Positions 36,236-44,968 of a stretch of 64,000 nt of DNA are shown piece by piece. A program made the position numbers and the translations under genes. The notes below the pieces were generated by a model that was given only the letters and a program-made list of their open reading frames with translations, searched no databases and was not told where the DNA came from. The DNA is from JAGTVG01 sp963699805 (GTDB lineage: Bacteria; Bacteroidota; Bacteroidia; Cytophagales; Cyclobacteriaceae), in contig CAVOVH010000009.1 of NCBI GenBank assembly GCA_963699805.1, positions 1 to 64,000 of the forward strand. Reading direction: 5' to 3'. Every line of letters begins with the position of its first letter. Position 1 is the first letter of the stretch.

Positions 36236-37252
36236 ATGAAAATTTTCAAAAATCCTTTGCTGACAAAATATAATACATTCCATTTACAGGTTTCTGCCAG
36301 AGAACTGGTAATCCTCGAAACTCATTCCGACTATCAGAAACTGTTCGATGATTACGACCTGAAGCATAACAAATACCTGGTGATTGGTGAAGGCAGCAAT
36401 ATCCTCTTTAAAGAAAATTTTGACGGGATCATCATTACTTCCTTCATGGATCAGATCAGGATACTGCGTGAAAATGCTGCACATGTCTGGATCGAAGTCG
36501 ATTCCGGTTTGAATTGGCATAAATTAGTTCAAAAAACAATTTCGATGGGTTATCAGGGACTTGAAAATCTGTCACTCATTCCAGGGAAGGTAGGTGCCGC
36601 CCCCATTCAAAACATTGGCGCTTATGGTGTAGAGATCAAACAATTCATCGAATCCGTCATTGTTGTCGACATTCCGAGTCAACAGACCCTGTCCTTTTCA
36701 AAAGAAGAATGCCAGTTCGGTTATAGGACAAGCATCTTCAAAACGACCTATAAAAATCAAACCATGATCCAGGCAGTACAAATGAGATTAAATAAAATTC
36801 CGGATTTCAACATTGAATATGATTCGATCAAAGAGACGCTCGATAAAATGCGCATTAACAGAATATCTGCTACCTCCATCAGCCAGGCCATTATTCAGAT
36901 CAGACAGCATAAACTTCCCGATCCTGATAAAATTGGGAATGCAGGAAGTTTTTTTAAGAATCCGGTAGTAGATAAAACGGATTTTGAAGGTCTTAAAGCT
37001 GAATTTCCCGATATAAAGGGATATAATGCCGGAGTGAATGCAATAAAAATCCCGGCAGCCTGGCTCATCGAGCATTGCGGCTGGAAAGGCAAAAGAATAA
37101 AGGATGCCGGCATCCACCCACAGCATTCCCTGATCCTTGTTAATTATGGTAAGGCAACCGGAAAGGAGATCTCAGATCTGTCCGTAAAAATACGGAAATC
37201 CGTAGCCGAAAAATTTGGCATTCTTCTTGAGACTGAAGTTAATATCATTTAA
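36236..37252 (+). CDS. murB: UDP-N-acetylenolpyruvoylglucosamine reductase
   Basis: 338 aa, type I MurB (the long form, like E. coli). It is the flavoenzyme that reduces the enolpyruvyl group to make UDP-MurNAc. FAD-binding marks are YLVIGEGSNILF (48-58) and GLENLSLIPGKVGAAPIQNIGAYG. The catalytic serine region is GNAGSFFKNP near 238, and the substrate-loop segment KIPAAWLIEHCGWKG follows. Cytoplasmic. Its stop is close to the next gene, which appears to have its own start 40 bp later. Confidence 0.96.
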   Translation: MKIFKNPLLTKYNTFHLQVSARELVILETHSDYQKLFDDYDLKHNKYLVIGEGSNILFKENFDGIIITSFMDQIRILRENAAHVWIEVDSGLNWHKLVQKTISMGYQGLENLSLIPGKVGAAPIQNIGAYGVEIKQFIESVIVVDIPSQQTLSFSKEECQFGYRTSIFKTTYKNQTMIQAVQMRLNKIPDFNIEYDSIKETLDKMRINRISATSISQAIIQIRQHKLPDPDKIGNAGSFFKNPVVDKTDFEGLKAEFPDIKGYNAGVNAIKIPAAWLIEHCGWKGKRIKDAGIHPQHSLILVNYGKATGKEISDLSVKIRKSVAEKFGILLETEVNII

Positions 37253-37291
37253 TTGTTTATCTTTAAATATTCTAGCAACAAATATTCAGAT

Positions 37292-37828
37292 ATGAAAAAG
37301 AGTCTTTACATGACATTATGTATTTTTATTTTCAATGGTTCGTTTGAAAAGATTTTTGCCCAGGAAGCGTTAAAACCCAGACCAAGTCCCATGTACATGA
37401 CCACTATGAAATATGATGATACCTATATGAAAATAACCTATGGACGACCCCATAAAAAAGACCGGGAAATATTTGGAGGACTGGTCCCCTATGGGGAAAT
37501 CTGGAGAACAGGTGCCAATGAAGCCACAGAACTTACAACAACTGGAGATATTTACCTTGCGGGCAACCTGGTAAAGGCAGGAACCTACTCTATTTTTACC
37601 ATTCCCCAGAAAGATAAATGGACCATCATCTTAAATAGTGCCCTTGGACAATGGGGAGCATATGAATATGATCCAGGAAAAGATGTATTAAGATTCGAGG
37701 TGCCTGTTGAGAAAACAGATGTGATATATGAGCCTTTTACGATCGAGTTTAATCAGGATAATTCGGATGCTTTTCTGGCTATGATCTGGGATCACACCAA
37801 GGTTTCTATTCCCTTATCCTTCCCCTGA
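37292..37828 (+). CDS. DUF2911 secreted protein
   Basis: 178 aa from the ATG at 37292, which begins a clean signal peptide (MKKSLYMTLCIFIFNGS then FAQ); the frame is open from 37253. The mature part matches DUF2911: RPSPMYMTTMKYDDTYMKITYGRPHKK, IFGGLVPYGEIWRTGANEAT, LVKAGTYSIFTIP and the NSALGQWGAYEYD segment. The family is common in Bacteroidota and has no established function. It is predicted to be periplasmic or outer-membrane associated. It follows murB but is probably not functionally linked. Confidence 0.88.
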   Translation: MKKSLYMTLCIFIFNGSFEKIFAQEALKPRPSPMYMTTMKYDDTYMKITYGRPHKKDREIFGGLVPYGEIWRTGANEATELTTTGDIYLAGNLVKAGTYSIFTIPQKDKWTIILNSALGQWGAYEYDPGKDVLRFEVPVEKTDVIYEPFTIEFNQDNSDAFLAMIWDHTKVSIPLSFP

Positions 37829-37949
37829 TATTTAAACATTTTCATTGCTGTCGGTCCGGAATGTAAAGATAAATTTCCCTGTGACCAGGGTCCTGCCAGT
37901 CGGTAAATCAAATATAAAACCCATGGGATCCGTTATCAGTTAAATTAGT

Positions 37950-37957
37950 TATTTTTG
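37950..37957 (+). promoter_or_regulatory. -7 promoter element of the ABC-F gene
   Basis: TATTTTTG matches TAnnTTTG and lies 19 bp before the ATG at 37976, leaving a very short leader. No clear -33 box. Confidence 0.4.
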
Positions 37958-37975
37958 CACCCATGCAACATTCGA

Positions 37976-39910
37976 ATGTTATCAATCAATAATCTGATAT
38001 ATTATATAGGGGGCAGGTCCTTGTATCAGAAAGCCTCCCTTCATATAAATGAAAGGGATAAAGCTGGATTGGTAGGGATTAATGGAAGCGGCAAAACTAC
38101 CTTATTAAAAATAATCCTTGGAGAATTAAAGCCCGATCAATGTGATCTTTCTATTCAAAAGGGGAAAACGGTCGATATCCTGACCCAGGAAATTGGTGAA
38201 ATCGATGAAACTCTTTCAATTCTTTCCATTGCCATGCAGGCATTTCAGTCACTGATCGACATGAAGGAGCAAATGGAAAATCTCACTGAGGAAATCGCCC
38301 ATGATCATCATCCTCGGAAAATTGAAAAACTTTCCACGCTTCAGACCCAGTTTGAGATCAATGGGGGTTATGCCATACAATCAAAAGCAGAGGAAATCCT
38401 TGAAGGGATTGGATTTAAAACCATTGATCTGATCAGGCCTATGTCGGAATTCTCAGGGGGTTGGAAGATGCGGGTGATGCTGGCGAAGCTACTGCTTGAA
38501 AAACCTTCATTGCTGTTGCTTGATGAACCTACCAATCACCTCGACCTGCCGTCAATCAGATGGTTTGAAAACTATATCAGAACTTATGAAGGAGCTGTGA
38601 TCATTGTTTCACACGACCGTCAATTCCTTGACAATACTGTGAACAAGATCATTGAAATCGAAGATGAAAAACTGATCCAGTATAAGGGGAATTACAGTTT
38701 TTATCTGGAAGAGAAATCCTCAAGGATTGAATTACAACAGAACGCACACGTCAATCAGCAGAAAAAGATCAAGGAAGCCGAAAAGTTTATCAACAGATTC
38801 CGGGCAAAATCCACCAAAGCCCGGCAGGTTCAATCCAAAATCAAATTGATGGAAAAAATTGAGTTGATTGAAAATTCAAAAGAAACGGATAAATCCATTG
38901 CTTTTGAATTCAGGTTTGAGAAACCTTCCGGCAAACAGGTACTGGAAATCACCGATCTTTCCAAATCCTACGGCTACCAGTCCATCTTCTCCCAAACTTC
39001 AGCCCAGATCATCAGGGGTGATAAAATTGCCTTGATCGGAGCAAACGGAATGGGGAAAACCACTTTATTGAAAATAATCGCAGGAGAAGAAAAACATGCG
39101 GGTAAATGCACACTGGGATACCAGGTGATCCATGCCTATTATGCACAGCACCAGATCGATTCCCTGGATTACCGGCATGAGGTACTGGAGGAACTGATGC
39201 ATACACAAAGTGGATATTCCGAACTTGAATTAAGGACCGTACTTGGTTCCTTTCTCTTTTCGGGAGACGATGCCTATAAGAAGATCGAGATCCTCTCTGG
39301 TGGAGAGAAATCACGCGTAGCGCTTGCCAAAACCTTGATTTCCAAAGCCAATTTCCTTATTCTGGATGAACCCACCAACCATCTGGACATTCATTCAGTA
39401 GACATCCTTTCAGAGGCACTGGCCATCTACAATGGCTCCCTGATCATGGTTTCACACGACAGGCAATTCATTGAAAATGTAGCCAATAAAATATGGTATA
39501 TAGAAAACCAGAAAATAAAGGAATATCCAGGGACTTTGAATGAATATTTATACTGGATGGACAATCGTCCCGATAACCAGCAAAGGGCAAACGTATCACA
39601 TGAGAACCACGCTAAAAAAACAAATAAGGAGAAGTCCCTTGCCGATTATCAGGAACAGAAGGAATTCAAAAAACAGATAAGATCGATCAAAAAGGACCTT
39701 GAATTGGTAGAAGAAAGGATCCATTCATTGGAAAAACAGAAAGAAGGGCTAGAAAATGAAATGGCGATACCTGCAAATTATGCCGATTATGAAAAACTGC
39801 ATGCACTCACTATGGAGATGGATAAACTCACCCGGGAAATTGAATCATTGCATGAAAACTGGGAAGAACTTATCATGGCCTTAGACGATCTTGGCCAGAA
39901 TGATCTTTAA
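37976..39910 (+). CDS. ABC-F family ATPase
   Basis: About 644 aa from the ATG at 37976 (MLSINNLIYYIGGRSLYQ); the longer frame uses a TTG within the -7 element. Two ABC domains without membrane segments. The first has Walker A GINGSGKTTLLK, signature EFSGGWKMR and Walker B LLLLDEPTNHLD. The second has GANGMGKTTLLK, LSGGEKSRVAL and LILDEPTNHLD. A linker of about 80 residues rich in lysine separates them, and the C-terminus is a coiled coil (about 560-640). ABC-F proteins bind the ribosomal E site and relieve stalling; the C-terminal coil resembles the Uup/YdiF-type group. Cytoplasmic. No antibiotic-resistance assignment is justified. Confidence 0.93.
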   Translation: MLSINNLIYYIGGRSLYQKASLHINERDKAGLVGINGSGKTTLLKIILGELKPDQCDLSIQKGKTVDILTQEIGEIDETLSILSIAMQAFQSLIDMKEQMENLTEEIAHDHHPRKIEKLSTLQTQFEINGGYAIQSKAEEILEGIGFKTIDLIRPMSEFSGGWKMRVMLAKLLLEKPSLLLLDEPTNHLDLPSIRWFENYIRTYEGAVIIVSHDRQFLDNTVNKIIEIEDEKLIQYKGNYSFYLEEKSSRIELQQNAHVNQQKKIKEAEKFINRFRAKSTKARQVQSKIKLMEKIELIENSKETDKSIAFEFRFEKPSGKQVLEITDLSKSYGYQSIFSQTSAQIIRGDKIALIGANGMGKTTLLKIIAGEEKHAGKCTLGYQVIHAYYAQHQIDSLDYRHEVLEELMHTQSGYSELELRTVLGSFLFSGDDAYKKIEILSGGEKSRVALAKTLISKANFLILDEPTNHLDIHSVDILSEALAIYNGSLIMVSHDRQFIENVANKIWYIENQKIKEYPGTLNEYLYWMDNRPDNQQRANVSHENHAKKTNKEKSLADYQEQKEFKKQIRSIKKDLELVEERIHSLEKQKEGLENEMAIPANYADYEKLHALTMEMDKLTREIESLHENWEELIMALDDLGQNDL

Positions 39911-39931
39911 AATGCAATAACTGATCACTTG

Positions 39932-40681
39932 TTAAAATCCAATTCCGATCCTGAAACTGAAATTTTTATAGTTTCTTTCAATTTTTTCTTCCTGATCATC
40001 CCAGAGGGTGCGCGTAAATTCTATCTGTTGGCTTTTAAAACCAATGGCCAGCATCACATGGATCCTGGGGTCGCCATATATTTTTATGCCGCTTCCAAAA
40101 TGATACATAAGACCTGCATCGGTTTCCTGTTCCGTATTAAATGGGTCTTGTGCGTTCCATGAAGGTCCTGTACCCATGTCAAAAAAATAGAAGGGAGTGA
40201 ATGCCCGTTTCAACATATCGCCCCGCAGGCTTAAAAAAAATGGCAAAGTGCTCACTTCCGGGAATTGATCGAAGGCTATGCCCAGTCCTGTCCACAAATA
40301 CGTATTGATTTTAATTCCATTGATCATTTCGGCAGTGATCATGGAACGGTAAGAAGATTGTGAATTCGTACGCCCTGTCAGGATGCCGATGATGGTATTA
40401 TTGAAATAAGCAATTTTTCGGGGGGTTTCCTCGATTTCTCTTTCCAATGTGATCTGCCGGATAATTTTGGTGGGCACTGCGATGGAATCTTTTTCGGTCA
40501 AATAAATTGAAAGAATCACGGGAATATCTTTCATCAGAATCCAACCCTGAATGGATTCCTGATTCTGGAGGCGTACCCGTGCTTTTACCGGTTGTTGAGG
40601 CTGGGCGGACAAGAAAAGCGGTGATCCAGCCAGACTTATCAAAAAGATATTAAAAATCAGAAATTTCACCACTACTCTCAA
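39932..40681 (-). CDS. Outer-membrane protein of unknown function, last gene of sigma operon
   Basis: 249 aa with a signal peptide (MRVVVKFLIFNIFLISLAG...FLSAQ). The C-terminal part has amphipathic strands ending in KNFSFRIGIGF with a terminal phenylalanine, a typical outer-membrane barrel end. Its first half resembles a small beta domain (VKARVRLQNQESIQGWIL). The start overlaps the preceding gene by 4 bp (ATGA), so it is probably translated together with it. It is the fifth gene of the operon that starts with the ECF sigma gene at 44863. Confidence 0.78.
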   Translation of the reverse strand: MRVVVKFLIFNIFLISLAGSPLFLSAQPQQPVKARVRLQNQESIQGWILMKDIPVILSIYLTEKDSIAVPTKIIRQITLEREIEETPRKIAYFNNTIIGILTGRTNSQSSYRSMITAEMINGIKINTYLWTGLGIAFDQFPEVSTLPFFLSLRGDMLKRAFTPFYFFDMGTGPSWNAQDPFNTEQETDAGLMYHFGSGIKIYGDPRIHVMLAIGFKSQQIEFTRTLWDDQEEKIERNYKNFSFRIGIGF

Positions 40682-41988
40682 TTTTCACGAATAATGGGAA
40701 TATTGCTCAGATATTTTATGTTTTCGAGATCAGCATAATTGTATTGAAAGAGTCCGTCTTCACCAATCATGATCAATATCTCATTGAAAGGGATTACATC
40801 ATAGGCATGTACTTCCTTATAATATTTCACCAGGTGTTGATCAATGCTGTATATATCCTCCGCATCATAGACCTTTAATCCATAGTCACCCTCGCAGATA
40901 AACAAAGCATTCTGATCGACACCCAGTCCGTGCGGATTCTCCATCGGATACGATTTGACAAGGGTTGGATTATAAAGATTTTTGATGTTCAGGACGTCCA
41001 ACTGATTTGTATAACCCTGACATTCCGTGCCGGAACGTAGGGTCACAAACGCAATGGTATCTCGAACAACCACCGGATCACAACTTGTCACATGGGCAAA
41101 AGTAGAGATATAAGCGGGTGATTCAGGTTCGGAAATATCATAGATATGCATCCCGTTATTAGCCCCGATGAAAAGATTGTTCTGGTAAGGAAAGATGGTT
41201 TCGATCCCCCATCCCAGATCGATCCATGTCCCTTTTAAGGGATCTGAAAGGGTAGTAATATCGAAAACCTGGAGATAATACGTCCCGACCGTATAAAGTA
41301 TATCATTTACGATGGCAAATCGGGCCATGGATCCGCCAATTCCGGCGGAAGCCACTGGCGTATAAAAATTAGTTTCAGCGGATAAGGTAGCAGCCCCTGA
41401 ATAGGCCATGTCCATGGTAGCCTGAACACCTCCAAACATTAGAAAAGAGGGTACTACATCATTGCATTCGCTGAGGTCATTAAAAGTTGTATCAATCTCA
41501 TCATAGGAAACCAGAATGGCAGCTCCCTGATCATTAAACTGATCCAGAATATAATAATGGTCATTAAAAACTCCTTCCATCCGTTTTACGATTTTGATAT
41601 CATCCAGATTCGATATATCAATGGCCAGAAGATCAATATAACTGTCAGCATACAGGATATTCCCTTTGGCAGCCATATCATGATTCCCTGGTATATTGAT
41701 AAAACCTACCTTCTGGGGATTCGCCGCATCGGTATTATCGATGACATGTATGCCTTCACCGATCTCATTGACGAACAAATAATTTCCCAGAAGATATATT
41801 TTCCCCGGATAATGGATCTCCTCGGGTTCCCGGAATTCGAAGGAAGCCCTGATGTCCTCGGCAGTGGTATATATGGGCTTAAAATAGGTGTAGGATACCT
41901 GTTTATCACAATGATCCGTACAACCCAACAGAAATAAAATAATTCCCAGAAACGGAAAATAAAAAAGAGGATGAGTCAAATTTTTCAT
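40678..41988 (-). CDS. LVIVD-repeat surface lipoprotein
   Basis: About 436 aa from the ATG at 41988 (MKNLTHPLFYFPFLGIILFLLGC), which puts the lipobox cysteine at residue 23; the frame continues upstream to 42159 without a sensible start. The mature part contains LVIVD-type beta-propeller repeats, such as NYLFVNEIGEGIHVIDNTD, ILYTVGTYYLQVFDITT, LFIGANNGMHIYDIS and LFICEGDYGLKVYDAED. Such propellers are common in Bacteroidota surface lipoproteins of unknown binding role. The gene overlaps the next one by 4 bp and belongs to the ECF sigma operon. Confidence 0.85.
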   Translation of the reverse strand: MKNLTHPLFYFPFLGIILFLLGCTDHCDKQVSYTYFKPIYTTAEDIRASFEFREPEEIHYPGKIYLLGNYLFVNEIGEGIHVIDNTDAANPQKVGFINIPGNHDMAAKGNILYADSYIDLLAIDISNLDDIKIVKRMEGVFNDHYYILDQFNDQGAAILVSYDEIDTTFNDLSECNDVVPSFLMFGGVQATMDMAYSGAATLSAETNFYTPVASAGIGGSMARFAIVNDILYTVGTYYLQVFDITTLSDPLKGTWIDLGWGIETIFPYQNNLFIGANNGMHIYDISEPESPAYISTFAHVTSCDPVVVRDTIAFVTLRSGTECQGYTNQLDVLNIKNLYNPTLVKSYPMENPHGLGVDQNALFICEGDYGLKVYDAEDIYSIDQHLVKYYKEVHAYDVIPFNEILIMIGEDGLFQYNYADLENIKYLSNIPIIREN

Positions 41989-42071
41989 GCCATGATTTTT
42001 TAAAAAACATACTAAAAAGACACCGAATAAAGCATTTTGGTTGTAATTCAACCTGGTATTCTGACTCGATT

Positions 42072-42806
42072 TTATAATTCCCTGAATGAAATGCCGATGA
42101 ATGAATAAAATATACTTTGATAAATGGGCTGATTGGTGTCCACGCCGATCATCATCCACATTTTACCCTCACTATCCGTGGTTCCCAGAAGATCGTCACC
42201 CTCGGTGGTGCCAATTAGTAACAAAGGTGTTTCGTTCACACTGGTATATTCCAATTTCCCGATAAGTGCCATATTGGGACCTGTAACTTTATCATCTCCT
42301 TTTTCAAAATTCGTAAGCACAATTTTCATCCCCGGATTATTCGAATCGTCGATTATCACGGTATCCGGTTCTTCTGCATAAACAGAAGCTTTGAGAAAAG
42401 ATCCATTGTTGTTATCCTCCAGATCACCTGAAAAATCTTCGTTCAATTGTGCGTATAATTCCAGGTTAAATACAACACTATATACCGTATTCGGTTTAAA
42501 TCCACTGATCTGACGCTTTATATACATGAAAAGGTCACTGTTGGAGGCAAAACCTGACTGAACCACTGCGGTTACTTCCCCAATGGATTCGGAGGCCATA
42601 AATTTATCGTGAGTAAAAGATAATTTTAATGAATCTTCCAGGCCCGGCTCGTATTCTGAGAACTGGGCCTCCCACCCTTCAGCATCTTCTGCAAAAACTG
42701 TGTTTGAAACCAGCAATGGATTGGTAGTTTCATCACTATTCAAACATCCAGACAACAAAAAGACAACACTCGGAAAAATCAATAAGCCTATTCCGTAATT
42801 TTTCAT
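42072..42806 (-). CDS. Lipoprotein of unknown function
   Basis: 244 aa with signal peptide and lipobox (LLSGCLNSDE). The mature part is a probable beta-sandwich with repeated aromatic/acidic strands and begins NTVFAEDAEGWEAQFSEYEPG, a start that resembles carbohydrate-binding-like modules; no binding residues can be assigned. It sits between the anti-sigma hybrid gene (58 bp upstream) and the LVIVD lipoprotein gene (83 bp downstream) on the same strand, so it is probably part of the ECF operon. Confidence 0.8.
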   Translation of the reverse strand: MKNYGIGLLIFPSVVFLLSGCLNSDETTNPLLVSNTVFAEDAEGWEAQFSEYEPGLEDSLKLSFTHDKFMASESIGEVTAVVQSGFASNSDLFMYIKRQISGFKPNTVYSVVFNLELYAQLNEDFSGDLEDNNNGSFLKASVYAEEPDTVIIDDSNNPGMKIVLTNFEKGDDKVTGPNMALIGKLEYTSVNETPLLLIGTTEGDDLLGTTDSEGKMWMMIGVDTNQPIYQSIFYSFIGISFREL

Positions 42807-42864
42807 CTCTTATTCATTTTTTTATGATACAAAAATATTTGATTTTCTTTTCCAGTAATCACTT

Positions 42865-44328
42865 CTATTTAAATATATAGGACAGCCCCGCCGTAATGAA
42901 AAATGTGGAGGGACGGCTTGTGAAGGAAGCATCGTCCTTTGCAAATTCACTCAATCCCAATCGATAGGCAGGTTCCAGGCTGAACCTGTAATGATCCGCA
43001 AATGAAACATTAATCATGGTTCCCAGTGTTCCGTTGATATAGGAATTATTATAGGGTGAATCACTCCCCGCCGAAACCTCCTTTGATTCCAGGAAGTTAG
43101 AAGGATCGCTGATCGTGTTTTTAAGGAAAAAATCAGTGCTAAAACCAGCTGTCAACATCCATTCAATCTTCTTATCTATCAGGTAGTAACCTACGCTTAC
43201 CGGAAGAGATATAAATTCATATGTGTTATTCAATTTTATGTCTTCAATAGACGTATTCACACTACTAACCCCGGCACTTTCTATGGTTACAGAATATAGG
43301 GCCTGGTTCGGCATTTTTTTATTGGAGACCGGATCGCTGATATAGGAATTGATATTGGTTGAAGTATGACTGCTCAAATAGGAGACTCCTCCTCGCACCA
43401 TAAATTTTGGACTGATCTGATATCCAACATTTACCCCATAAGCGTACGAAAATTCCGGATTATAGGATGATTCTTCCGGCCGGGTTGCCTTCATGTAATT
43501 GGCAATATTATTACTGGGGTCCTGAACCATCGACAACTGATCATAAGAGGATCCGATCGGTAGTTGTGCCTGATCCGCGAGGCTGACCGAATTTGAGCCG
43601 TAACTTATGTTGGGATCAAATACTCCGGATGAGAAATTTACTCCGGCCCATAATTCTGAACCTTCCTTTTTATCCCCCTCATCCTTGCGGGTCTGTTCAT
43701 ATAAAGCATACCAATCATCCGCATATGGATCTTTCTTTCTCTCCGGGTCTGGAATATCACCAGCTGGTTGCAAAGGTTCCAGGTTCAATCGATTGGTGAG
43801 GTAAGGTAAATGCTGAATTTGCCTTTCAGTATTATTTTGCATGGTCGTTGTTAAGCTTACCTGGTTCGAATTCTTTAAATCTCGGATTGGCATTTCAGTT
43901 CCGTCTGAAGATAATTCCTGATCGGTTAAGCGAGGTTCCTGAATGGCAGCGATTGTTTCCGTTCCTCTGGATTCGTTCAGTCCGGACGCCTCCTGTTTTA
44001 TGCTATTCTGATCTTGCCTGAGGCCTGGAATGGTTTCCTTCTGAATTGCAGACTGTTTTTCAGGTCCCGTTTGAATTGACGAAAGTTGATCCGTACTCTT
44101 CTGAGGTCTTAAGGAATCCTGTATACTGAAATAACCAATTCCAATGGCAAAGAGTAAAGATGCAGCTGCCAGTAATTTATAAACCAAAATTTTTCTGCGA
44201 TACCGTCTAATCTGTCGGTTGGCCAAAGTCGAATCGATCTTTGTCCACAATTCCTCCCGGGGCTGAATTTCCGCTCCCTCAAAAAGATCCTTCCATGAAT
44301 TATCGAATTTATTTCCTGATCTTTCCAT
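42865..44328 (-). CDS. Anti-sigma-like inner-membrane protein with C-terminal beta-barrel region
   Basis: 487 aa. The first 45 residues are a cytoplasmic segment (DNSWKDLFEGAEIQPREELWTKID) of the kind found next to ECF sigma genes. One membrane helix follows (about 48-68, ILVYKLLAAASLLFAIGIGYF). Then comes a long, low-complexity Gln/Ser/Asn-rich linker to about residue 215, and a C-terminal part (about 225-487) with outer-membrane barrel strands such as YAYGVNVGYQISPKFMVRGGVSYL, ending ITAGLSYIFK. Its start overlaps the sigma gene by 20 bp. It could span both membranes and pass envelope signals to the sigma factor; that is inference. Confidence 0.82.
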   Translation of the reverse strand: MERSGNKFDNSWKDLFEGAEIQPREELWTKIDSTLANRQIRRYRRKILVYKLLAAASLLFAIGIGYFSIQDSLRPQKSTDQLSSIQTGPEKQSAIQKETIPGLRQDQNSIKQEASGLNESRGTETIAAIQEPRLTDQELSSDGTEMPIRDLKNSNQVSLTTTMQNNTERQIQHLPYLTNRLNLEPLQPAGDIPDPERKKDPYADDWYALYEQTRKDEGDKKEGSELWAGVNFSSGVFDPNISYGSNSVSLADQAQLPIGSSYDQLSMVQDPSNNIANYMKATRPEESSYNPEFSYAYGVNVGYQISPKFMVRGGVSYLSSHTSTNINSYISDPVSNKKMPNQALYSVTIESAGVSSVNTSIEDIKLNNTYEFISLPVSVGYYLIDKKIEWMLTAGFSTDFFLKNTISDPSNFLESKEVSAGSDSPYNNSYINGTLGTMINVSFADHYRFSLEPAYRLGLSEFAKDDASFTSRPSTFFITAGLSYIFK

Positions 44329-44863
44329 AATTGTCCTTACTTCCGTCGTCTATTTTACTCTTTAAAAGGGTCCGTGCCCTGGAATACTGTGATTTGGAGG
44401 TGCCTTCACTGATCTTCAGTTTTTCCGCGATCTCTTTATGTGTAAATCCCTCGATGGCGAATAGGTTGAAGATCATCTGACATCCCAAGGGAAGTTCCTG
44501 GATCATTTTCACCAATTCCTCCAGTCTGAATTCAGAAAAGGCAACATTCTCCTCATAGCTTAAATTAAGATTCCCTATCTCTACCATAGGATAGAGATAC
44601 AATTTTCCTCTTTGGTAGTTTAATGCCGTATTTATCACAATTCTTTTAATCCAGGCCGCCAGGTTGGTGATCTCCCTTAGATTTTTCAGGTTTCCGAAAA
44701 CTTTGATAAAGGCTTCCTGAAGTATGTCTTCAGCTTCCATCGTCGATTTGGAATATCTTAGACAGATCATCATCATTCTGGGCGCAAAAAGGTCATAAAG
44801 CTTCTTTTGAGCTTTTCTGTCCTCTTTGATACACCCTTTGATAAGTTGCTCAAATTCTTTCAT
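44309..44863 (-). CDS. ECF-family RNA polymerase sigma factor
   Basis: 184 aa. Sigma region 2 is visible as DLFAPRMMMICLRYS then MEAEDILQEAFIKVFGNL, and region 4 as LPLGCQMIFNLFAIEGF then HKEIAEKLKISEGTSKSQYSRAR, the DNA-binding helix-turn-helix. No anti-sigma domain is fused. It heads a minus-strand operon of five genes (44863 to 39932), with the next gene overlapping by 20 bp. It probably controls that operon and other envelope genes. It is divergent from the T9SS plug gene. Confidence 0.93.
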   Translation of the reverse strand: MKEFEQLIKGCIKEDRKAQKKLYDLFAPRMMMICLRYSKSTMEAEDILQEAFIKVFGNLKNLREITNLAAWIKRIVINTALNYQRGKLYLYPMVEIGNLNLSYEENVAFSEFRLEELVKMIQELPLGCQMIFNLFAIEGFTHKEIAEKLKISEGTSKSQYSRARTLLKSKIDDGSKDNYGKIRK

Positions 44864-44968
44864 TCAATGCCTGGCATTATATGGGCATCTTTTTTATACA
44901 ACGACACCAATCCTGCAGATTTGGTTGGAAATAAAATATTTTATTCACTTAAGATATATATTTACCTT

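Noticed and set aside
36191..36301. Possible leader peptide after a perfect AGAAGGAGG, starting at a TTG
   Set aside because: It overlaps the exact -7 promoter element TAATTTTG and runs into murB out of frame; the Shine-Dalgarno-like match is probably chance.
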